Below, piece after piece: positions 56,674 to 62,867 of a stretch of DNA of 62,867 nucleotides. The notes under the pieces are model-generated. The model searched no databases and was not told the DNA's origin. It saw only the letters and a list, made by a program, of their open reading frames with translations. Source of the DNA: Planctomycetota bacterium. Its GTDB lineage: Bacteria > Planctomycetota > UBA1135 > JACQFD01. The stretch covers positions 1 through 62,867 of the forward strand of contig JAEUHX010000088.1 in assembly GCA_016792805.1 (NCBI GenBank). Direction: 5' to 3'. The translations under genes and the position numbers were made by a program. How positions within the stretch are numbered: position 1 is the stretch's first letter; every line of letters starts with the position of its first letter.

Positions 56674-58334
56674 AGAAGATCGACCTCCGGCACGCCGATC
56701 ACGCGCGCCGCTTCCTCCATGGTGGTGACGCCACTCGCGGCCTTCTGTGCCACGGCGCGCTCGATCGGTTCGAGCCCGCATCGGATGGCGATGGCCTCAA
56801 TTTCGGCGGCCGACGCGCGGCGAGAGATCGCCTCGCGGATCTCCGAGTTCGGAACGAGAAGCTCGAAGGCGGCAACGCGGCCGCGGAAGCCCGTATGGCC
56901 GCAGTCGGCGCATCCGACAGTTCTATAGACTTGTGCCGGGGGCGCGACACCGCGCTGGCTGAAGAAACGGGCCATGGCGGCGTTGGGCGCCTCCGCGCGC
57001 CGGCAGCGCGGGCACCCGAGACGCAGTAACGTTTGCGCCAGCACGGCGCTCAATGTTGAGTTTAACAAAAATGGGTCGAGGCCCATCTGGATCAGGCGCG
57101 CTGGCGCCGCTGCGGCGCCGTTGGCGTGGAGCGTGCTGAGGACGAGGTGTCCCGTGAGCGCCGCCCGAAGAGCGATCTCGGCCGTTTCGGTGTCGCGCGT
57201 CTCTCCGACGAGGATGACGTCGGGGTCTTGGCGCAGCAGCGCGCGCAATGCCGAAGCGAACTCGAATCCAATCTCCGGCTGGACCTGCGTCTGGCGTGCG
57301 AGAGGAAGCCGATATTCGACGGGATCTTCAACCGTACAGATCTTTCGTTGCATCGCGTCGAGCGATCCGAGCAATGCGTAGAGAGATGTGGTCTTTCCGC
57401 TTCCCGTGGCACCTACGACATACACCATTCCATAGGGCTTTGCGATCGCTCGCTGGAGATCCGCAAGAATCGCCGGAGGCAGCTCCAGCGAAGCGAGGCG
57501 AGCGGCTCCTTGGCTTCCATCCAGCAGACGCACGACGGCATTCTCGCCGTAAACTGTGGGAATCGTGGATACTCTGCAATCCACAGATCCGGTGGGGCCC
57601 TCGTGGCGGAAGCGCCCATCCTGAGGCATGCGCTTGATGGAGATGTCGAGCCCGGCGAGCAGCTTCAGGCGCGAGAGCACGGCAGCCGCCACGTCGAGCG
57701 AGAATGCAGGGCCGGCGCACAAAACGCCGTCGACGCGATACCGCGCACGAGTAATTTTCTCTTCGGGCTCGAGGTGCACGTCAGTGGCACGCCGAGTGAC
57801 TCCTTCATTGAGGAGCTGGTCGAGCGCACGCACGGCGTCGCCGGAAGACTCCACCGTCGTGGCCGCGGCGAGCGGCGAGCCCTGAAGCGAAGCGGCCTCG
57901 CGAAGACACTCAAGAATCTCAGCGCGCGTGGAGCCGACGATCTGCCGCGTGCCGGGAAAGAGCGCTGCGAGAGAATCGGCGACGAGGACGTCGGAGGGAT
58001 CGGAGACAGCAATTTTCCATGTGTCGCCGATGCGCTCGTAGGGCACGGCAACGAGCTGACGAAGCCGGTCGAGGGAGATCCCGCGGAGCAGGGCGGCTTC
58101 GATGCGTCGCCCGCGCAGCGCCACGCGCTCGACGTGGGCATCCTCGAAGACGATTGCGTTGACTTGGTCCTGAGTCAGGAATCCGAGCGCGACGAGGATC
58201 TTACCAATCGGCTCGCGCGTACGGCGCTGCTCGATGAGCGCGACGTTGAGTTGAGCGCGCGAGACGAGCCCCGAAGCGAGCAGCCGCTCGCCAAAAGGTA
58301 ATTTCTCGAGATTCGGATCGACGGTGGAAGCCAT
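56670..58334 (-). CDS. gspE: type II secretion assembly ATPase GspE
   Basis: A 554-residue hexameric ATPase. Residues 10-60 are an MshEN/GspE N-terminal module (LLASGLVSRAQLNVALIEQ). The core has Walker A GATGSGKTT (about 310), the Asp box TVEDPVEYRL, the Walker B region DPDVILVGETRD and the His box TGHLVLSTLHANGA. A zinc site is formed by CPRC and CADC about 45 residues apart. It powers pseudopilus assembly. It lies 15 bases after the pseudopilin gene and overlaps gspF. Confidence 0.96.
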   Translation of the reverse strand: MASTVDPNLEKLPFGERLLASGLVSRAQLNVALIEQRRTREPIGKILVALGFLTQDQVNAIVFEDAHVERVALRGRRIEAALLRGISLDRLRQLVAVPYERIGDTWKIAVSDPSDVLVADSLAALFPGTRQIVGSTRAEILECLREAASLQGSPLAAATTVESSGDAVRALDQLLNEGVTRRATDVHLEPEEKITRARYRVDGVLCAGPAFSLDVAAAVLSRLKLLAGLDISIKRMPQDGRFRHEGPTGSVDCRVSTIPTVYGENAVVRLLDGSQGAARLASLELPPAILADLQRAIAKPYGMVYVVGATGSGKTTSLYALLGSLDAMQRKICTVEDPVEYRLPLARQTQVQPEIGFEFASALRALLRQDPDVILVGETRDTETAEIALRAALTGHLVLSTLHANGAAAAPARLIQMGLDPFLLNSTLSAVLAQTLLRLGCPRCRRAEAPNAAMARFFSQRGVAPPAQVYRTVGCADCGHTGFRGRVAAFELLVPNSEIREAISRRASAAEIEAIAIRCGLEPIERAVAQKAASGVTTMEEAARVIGVPEVDLL

Positions 58335-58349
58335 GGTGTGCCGGAGGCT

Positions 58350-58877
58350 TCAGCGAAGCTGAATGCCGATGTCGTCGCCGCCGATCGCGTCCTGTGTCTC
58401 TGCGGTCTCGACGCGCCCGTTGGCTCCCGCCGACAGAATCCACACATGTTCGCCCTCGCCTGGGCCCCCTTGGACCACCACATAAGCTCTGCCCCAGGGA
58501 TCGGTTCCCACTTCGCCGAGGTATGGGCCTTTCCACTTTTCCTGAGCCGCTTCCAGAGCGATCGCTTCGCGCGAGAGCGCGTCGGCGAGGCGCTTGCGGG
58601 GGCCGGGAGGCACCTCCGACGGGAGCTTCCCGGATGTAAATAAAATGGTGAGCCCTTCATTCTTTCCGGGGGTGCCTGGTTCGAAGCCGACGTCTCGAGT
58701 GAACTGGCGAACGGCTGCGCCGATGCGCCCCGCGTCGGAAAGCGCCCGCTGGAGCTTACTGTCTTCGAGGCTGCCGGCCACGAGCGGCACGACGACGCCG
58801 CCGACGCCGACCAGGAGCGCGAGGAGCACGATTACTTCCAGAATCGAGATTCCTCGCGTCGTTTTTGTTGGTTCCAC
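58350..58877 (-). CDS. pseudopilin, GspG-like (first gene of the operon)
   Basis: A 175-residue pseudopilin from a GTG at 58877, supported by GGGGAG about 10 bases upstream. The prepilin cleavage site is TTRG/ISILEV. The rest has one GspG module: KWKGPYLGEVGTDPWGRAYVVV and the loop GANGRVETAETQDAIGGDDI. It is the most GspG-like of the operon pseudopilins and may be the major one. The 220-base divergent region upstream likely holds the operon promoter. Confidence 0.88.
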   Translation of the reverse strand: MEPTKTTRGISILEVIVLLALLVGVGGVVVPLVAGSLEDSKLQRALSDAGRIGAAVRQFTRDVGFEPGTPGKNEGLTILFTSGKLPSEVPPGPRKRLADALSREAIALEAAQEKWKGPYLGEVGTDPWGRAYVVVQGGPGEGEHVWILSAGANGRVETAETQDAIGGDDIGIQLR

Positions 58878-59097
58878 AGCGTTTCTCTCCCCAATCACTC
58901 GTGCGCGTCCACGAACCGATGGCCGGGGACGCTGCGTGCGAGGATCGTCGCCGGCAGACTCGGGCCTTGAGAGCTGGGGTGGAAAAAGTTGCCCGATGCT
59001 GGAAAAAGCATCGCGTGGTATCGCGTCGAGAGGGCAACGGGGTGTGCGCGATATCAAGAATCGACTGCGCGGGCGACGATTCGCGCGCCGGCGATTC

Positions 59098-61107
59098 ATG
59101 GCTTCCCGTCGAGCTCCACTCCTCCTGGTTGCGCTGGCGTGCTGCGCGCTAGCACTCCGGGACGTATTGCCGAGCTTTCGGTCGGATCCGTTTTTGTGGC
59201 ATGATGCGGCAGGGCACATCGCTGCGGCCGAATTCGCGCGCGATCAGCTCTTGCCGGCGCTCTGGGGATGGAACCCGCAGTCTTTGTGTGGGTTCCCCCA
59301 AGGAGAATTGTATTCACCGCTCTTCCATGCAATCGCAGGCGCACTGGGATACTTGATACCGGTACCGACCGCCGTCGCGCTGTTGGTCGGAGTCTCGATC
59401 CTCGCGGTGCCGCCGACGATGTATGCGCTGGCACGAAGCCACGGCGCCTCAGCGGGAGCGAGTGCCGCGGCGGCCGTAGCGTCCCCAGCAATCTTGTGGC
59501 TTGTACCCGATCTCGGATTGGGCGGCAGAGATCCGGGTGGCACGGTTCACTCCGCGTACGCCGTGGGGATGGTCGCCCACGCATTCGCGCTGCCGTGGCT
59601 CCTCGGATTCGGGGCGGCATTGCCGGCGGCGCTCATGGGGCGGCGGCGCTGGATCGCGATCGCGACCGGGTCGGTGGCGCTGCTGAGCCATTTGCCGACC
59701 GCGCTCGCCGCCGCTTGTCTTGGTATCTGTATGGGGCTTGGGGCTATTGTGCGCGCGCGACCGAGCCGGCGGTCGGCGATGATTCGCAACGCCCTGGCCG
59801 TCGCCTTTGGAATTGCTGCTTCGACGGCTTTTTGGTGGATTCCGTTCCTCGCAGATCGAGGCCTGGGCGAGATCGAGCCGACGGGGGGGGAGCTCGGCGT
59901 CTTGGCGACGCTTCCGACGGTCGGCGCGTTGGCATGCCTAGCGGTGATGGGGACGGCACGAGCGAGGGCTCGGCTCGCGGGAATCGCCGTATTTGTGGTT
60001 GCATTGTCTGCGGTCGCTCACATCGGCAACGCGCGCGGCTGGCCGATGCACACCGAGCGGCTTCTGATTCCAGTCCTTCTGGCAGATGTGTGCATTCTCT
60101 TCGCAGCGATCCCGAGCCGCTGGCTTCTCATCGGCGTCGGCTCGGCTGCGGCCTCCGTCGCCATCGCCATCGGATTTCACACATCGGTGGAGTGGCCGGC
60201 TTCGCAGGATCCTTGGGTTTCCGATCTGAACGCGCGCGAGGTGCCCGGGCGCGTGCTGGTGGCGACGCGCCGCCATCACGCGCCGTCCGCCCATTATTTT
60301 TCCCACGAGATTCCCCGGCGCTTTGGGATTCCGAGCGCGCAAGGTCTTTTTGTGGAATCATCGCAGCTCTCCCGAAGGATTTTTGAGATCACTGCGCAGA
60401 TCGAGCCGGAGTCCTTTGTGTGGGGGCGCTCCATCGAGCCATCGAGCCTGCCGTGGTTTGACGGCGACGAGTCGTCGATCCTCCGCATTCGTGAGCAGCT
60501 GGAGCAGCTCGGCGTGAGCCATCTGCTCACCGACCGATTGCTTCCGGTTGGGCTCGCCGACGCAATGGCTCCCGTGGTGGCGCGCGTCGCGATCTGTGGC
60601 AACGCCGAAGCGGGATTTGAGGCAGACGGCGCTTTCTATTGCTTTCGCCTTCATCGAGTGGGGAGCGGGGCTCTCGTGGCGCCGGCGGAGTCCGACCGAT
60701 CCAGGGGATCAGCAGCTCGAATGCAACTTTTGGATCCTACGCTGCCGGGCGAAATCCGATTTCGCGTTGAGGCGGCGCCCGGCGAAAGCGCGACGGCAGA
60801 GGTTCGAACCGCGTGGCATCCCTGTTGGCGCGCCTTCGCGGGCGGGCAGGAGGTTCCGGTGCGCCGGTCGGCGCTCGGATTCTGTGCCGTGACGGGCAAC
60901 GGTGAGGTGCGGCTGCGCTTTCAACGACGGTCGGTTGACTCGCTTGCGGCGGGGGCGAGCCTCGCCGCATGGGGCGCGCTTGCTTGGGTCGCTCTCGCGG
61001 CGGCGCTCTCCCTCGTTCGGGCTCGTTCCGGCGATTCAAGACGGGCTCCAACGCCCGCCGATAGGCAGCGGGCAGCGAGCGCGTCCCGGAAGTCGCCGGA
61101 CGCCTGA
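59098..61107 (+). CDS. polytopic membrane protein (YfhO/glycosyltransferase-C-like)
   Basis: A 669-residue protein from the ATG at 59098 with about ten TM helices in the first 360 residues. The first loop (WHDAAGHIAAAEFARDQLL...GWNPQSLCGFPQGELYSPLF) has the Asp-containing layout of GT-C or YfhO-type membrane proteins acting on lipid-linked sugars. A C-terminal extracytoplasmic beta domain (about 480-640) and a final TM follow. Specific function unknown. It lies upstream of a pseudopilin and a GT2 gene on one strand, which hints at glycan transfer. Confidence 0.7.
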   Translation: MASRRAPLLLVALACCALALRDVLPSFRSDPFLWHDAAGHIAAAEFARDQLLPALWGWNPQSLCGFPQGELYSPLFHAIAGALGYLIPVPTAVALLVGVSILAVPPTMYALARSHGASAGASAAAAVASPAILWLVPDLGLGGRDPGGTVHSAYAVGMVAHAFALPWLLGFGAALPAALMGRRRWIAIATGSVALLSHLPTALAAACLGICMGLGAIVRARPSRRSAMIRNALAVAFGIAASTAFWWIPFLADRGLGEIEPTGGELGVLATLPTVGALACLAVMGTARARARLAGIAVFVVALSAVAHIGNARGWPMHTERLLIPVLLADVCILFAAIPSRWLLIGVGSAAASVAIAIGFHTSVEWPASQDPWVSDLNAREVPGRVLVATRRHHAPSAHYFSHEIPRRFGIPSAQGLFVESSQLSRRIFEITAQIEPESFVWGRSIEPSSLPWFDGDESSILRIREQLEQLGVSHLLTDRLLPVGLADAMAPVVARVAICGNAEAGFEADGAFYCFRLHRVGSGALVAPAESDRSRGSAARMQLLDPTLPGEIRFRVEAAPGESATAEVRTAWHPCWRAFAGGQEVPVRRSALGFCAVTGNGEVRLRFQRRSVDSLAAGASLAAWGALAWVALAAALSLVRARSGDSRRAPTPADRQRAASASRKSPDA

Positions 61108-61132
61108 ACCAGAACAGTCCGAGGCCTTGTCC

Positions 61133-61702
61133 ATGATGTCCCGTCGATCTCTCACGCGCGGTTTCACACTGATCGAAGTCGTCGTCGTCGTGACGATTCT
61201 TGTCCTCTTGGCCGGCGTGCTCATCCCGATTGTGGGGAACGAGATTGGGAAGGCCCGGTCTGCGCGCGCGCAGACCGACATGAAGTCGATCGCCGACGCG
61301 TTCGGCCGTTACTTCGCGCACACGGGAAGCTGGCCCACCAACTCCACGTGGAACCCGAATAGTAACGTCACGGAGAATTTGGCTTCCTACGCATGCTTAT
61401 ATCAGAACAGCTCGAGCCTGAAAGGCTGGGCTGGGCCCTACCTCACGAGCGGAGTGAAAGTCGGCGCGAGCTGGGTGATGTCGACGAGCGCAAGCGGCTC
61501 CGCGTCGCGCGGGCTTGTCGATCCGTGGGGCAGGCAGTATCAGATCCGAGTGTTCGGCCGAAATGGACTGATGGGCGCGGGCGGCGGCATGGTGCTTTTG
61601 TGCGCCGGCGAAAATGGCAGCTTCCAGACTTCGAACGCCCAGGCAGTGGACGGCGAAGCTGGCGGAGATGACATTATTCAGGTGGTCACGCGCCGATTGT
61701 AG
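61133..61702 (+). CDS. pseudopilin, GspG-like (fourth, outside the main operon)
   Basis: A 189-residue protein; the start may be the ATG at 61133 or the next at 61136. The prepilin site is RG/FTLIEVVVVV. It keeps the GspG features DPWGRQYQIRVFGRNG and CAGENGSFQTSNAQAVDGEAGGDDI, the calcium-loop pattern. It lies 25 bases after the polytopic membrane protein gene and may be co-transcribed with it. Confidence 0.9.
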   Translation: MMSRRSLTRGFTLIEVVVVVTILVLLAGVLIPIVGNEIGKARSARAQTDMKSIADAFGRYFAHTGSWPTNSTWNPNSNVTENLASYACLYQNSSSLKGWAGPYLTSGVKVGASWVMSTSASGSASRGLVDPWGRQYQIRVFGRNGLMGAGGGMVLLCAGENGSFQTSNAQAVDGEAGGDDIIQVVTRRL

Positions 61703-61713
61703 TTTCTCGATCT

Positions 61714-62514
61714 GTGGGCTTCGAATCGCGAAGCGCCCAGGGTCGATCCGGGGCGTCGTCGGTGCGGCGGGCTCCCGCGCGCAAGGCGGCGCCCGCGCCA
61801 TTTCTATCGGTGATTGTGCCGGCGCATAACGAGGAGCTACGCCTCGGCCGCGGTCTTCGGAAGATCCAACAATACCTTCGCTCGCGGCGCTGCGATGCAG
61901 AAGTGATCGTCGTTGACGACGGCAGCACGGATAAGACGGTTGCTATCGCGCAAGCGCACGCCGAGTGGTTTCCTGAGCTCACCATTCTCCGGCATGCCTC
62001 GAATCGAGGGAAGGGCGCCGCGGTGCGGAGTGGAATGGCGCGTGCGCGTGGGAGTATTGTGATCTTCACCGATGCCGATCTGTCGGCGCCCATTGAGGAG
62101 GCCGATCGCCTTCTCCAGGCGCTCGCCGATGGCGCCGTGGTGGCGGTCGGCTCGCGGTGCGCCGCGCAAGCGCGTGTTGAGTGTCCGCAGCCTGCTGTGC
62201 GTCGTCTCGCCGGCGCTGTCTTCCGATGGCTTGCTGCGCGGCTTGTGCCGACGGGCGTGCGCGACCCTCAGTGCGGCTTGAAAGCCTTCCGTCGGGACGC
62301 GGCCCACGACCTCGCGCGCAGCTCGCGCGTCGATCGTTGGGCTTTTGATCTCGAGCTCCTGGCGCTGGCGCGCAACCGCGGCTGGAGAATCGCTGAGGTG
62401 GGTGTCCGCTGGCTCGATGACCGAGGATCGCGGCTCTCGCTTCTCACAGCCGCGCCGGCGATGCTCTTCGAATTGTGGTCTATCCGCCGCCGCTGCCGAC
62501 GGATGGAGTTGTAA
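61714..62514 (+). CDS. family 2 glycosyltransferase (dolichyl-phosphate-sugar synthase-like)
   Basis: A 266-residue GT-A enzyme: SVIVPAHNEELRLGRGL, VIVVDDGSTDKTVAIA, NRGKGAAVRSGM, the metal-binding FTDADLSAP, and VRDPQCGLKAFRRD. These are typical of ALG5/DPM1-type enzymes, which move a sugar from a nucleotide donor to polyprenyl phosphate. The GTG at 61714 gives a 30-residue basic extension; a hairpin (GCTTCG / CGAAGC, 61718-61734) covers the first codons, so a later start is possible. Confidence 0.88.
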   Translation: MGFESRSAQGRSGASSVRRAPARKAAPAPFLSVIVPAHNEELRLGRGLRKIQQYLRSRRCDAEVIVVDDGSTDKTVAIAQAHAEWFPELTILRHASNRGKGAAVRSGMARARGSIVIFTDADLSAPIEEADRLLQALADGAVVAVGSRCAAQARVECPQPAVRRLAGAVFRWLAARLVPTGVRDPQCGLKAFRRDAAHDLARSSRVDRWAFDLELLALARNRGWRIAEVGVRWLDDRGSRLSLLTAAPAMLFELWSIRRRCRRMEL

Positions 62515-62583
62515 GATCGGCGCGCGGCGGACGCTTGCGTGCGTCACGCCCCGCGATGAGTGATCGTTGGGGGCTTCCTTGTC

Positions 62584-62636
62584 CGCGCGCGCAAGCGCGC
62601 GCGAAATCGTCGCGGGCGATGCCCGCGCCCTACGGC
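62584..62636. repeat. REP-like double hairpin (same family as at 46.1-46.8 kb)
   Basis: CGCGCGCGC AA GCGCGCGCG (62584-62603) is followed by AAATCGT, the stem CGCGGGC GAT GCCCGCG (62611-62627) and CCTACGGC. The inverted copies inside the 262-bp repeats have the same order of parts. Confidence 0.7.
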
Positions 62637-62692
62637 TAGAATTACACTTTCGCCGACTCTCAAATCGTTATAGATGCTTGATGGCTTGGAAT

Positions 62693-62850
62693 GGGGCGTG
62701 GGTCGGTCTTGGCGCGGCGAGTTCCGCAGACGCGAGGCCATGGCGCGCGCAGAATCCGACTGGCGCGAAGCGCCGGTCGGATTCTGCGCTGCCGATGAGC
62801 CGCCGAGCGTCGAGGACTGTTCGCTGCCGCGCCAAGACTGACCACGCCCC
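62693..62850. repeat. 158-bp highly structured inverted-repeat element
   Basis: The left end (62693-62718, starting GGGGCGTGGGTC) and right end (62826-62850) are inverted repeats of about 25 bp with one bulge and one mismatch. Inside, 62750-62766 and 62770-62786 form a 17-bp hairpin with a GAA loop and one G-U pair. No protein-like frame. It may be a MITE or a structured RNA gene. Confidence 0.65.
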
Positions 62851-62867
62851 ATTCTTCCCAAGTCGCA

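Noticed and set aside
57126..58301. A 391-codon plus-strand open frame opposite gspE
   Set aside because: The minus strand has unambiguous GspE ATPase motifs; the opposite frame has none.

Overview
The window is GC-rich, gene-dense bacterial chromosome, most likely from a little-studied member of the Planctomycetota. This is inferred from several traits seen together. Many genes encode large secreted proteins: carboxypeptidase-regulatory beta-sandwich proteins, FG-GAP and TolB-type propellers, a beta-helix, and a LamG/sugar-dehydrogenase/PKD protein. Two of these end in a Cys/Gly-rich domain finishing in an SNGL motif, which I associate with planctomycetes. There is also an ExbB/ExbD cluster with TPR and terpene-cyclase-fold partners, and a type II secretion-like operon. 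No rRNA, tRNA, phage or CRISPR locus was recognised by eye.

Layout. 0-11.4 kb is an accessory stretch of secreted proteins, a YadA-head/peptidase S74 protein, two copies of a small Cys protein, a frameshifted gene and long gaps. 11.4-17.3 kb is a housekeeping block read on the minus strand as cmk, plsC, rpsA, a lipoprotein gene and tyrS. 17.5-25 kb holds a beta-helix protein, a Cys/Met-metabolism PLP enzyme, a dipeptide epimerase divergent from an NlpC/P60-beta-lactamase fusion lipoprotein, and a TolB-type propeller protein. 25.1-28.7 kb is one large decayed gene (LamG, sugar dehydrogenase, PKD, DNRLRE-like, C-terminal domain) with frameshifts, two nonsense codons and a 164-bp inverted-repeat insertion.

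28.8-41.0 kb is a minus-strand series: terpene-cyclase-fold membrane protein, giant TPR protein, second TPR protein, ExbB, two ExbD, a two-TM protein, an NtrC-type regulator and an LpxH-like hydrolase. It looks like a proton-motive-force-driven envelope machine with its regulator. Divergent from it are tandem paralogues carrying one helical domain, once behind a TM anchor and once behind a lipoprotein signal. Next come a degenerate archaeal-type S-adenosylmethionine-synthetase homologue and a GH42-like secreted protein.

45.7-47.2 kb is a repeat island: three 262-bp direct repeats, terminal inverted repeats shared with the 25-kb insertion, and REP-like double hairpins. 47.2-58.9 kb holds a HEAT-repeat protein convergent with a tightly overlapped secretion operon (pseudopilin, GspE, GspF, two pseudopilins, GspL, GspM, GspC and GspD types). 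59.1-62.5 kb encodes a polytopic membrane protein, a fourth pseudopilin and a family 2 glycosyltransferase. The window ends in structured repeats related to those at 46 kb.

All functions are inferred from motifs read by eye; no database search was possible.
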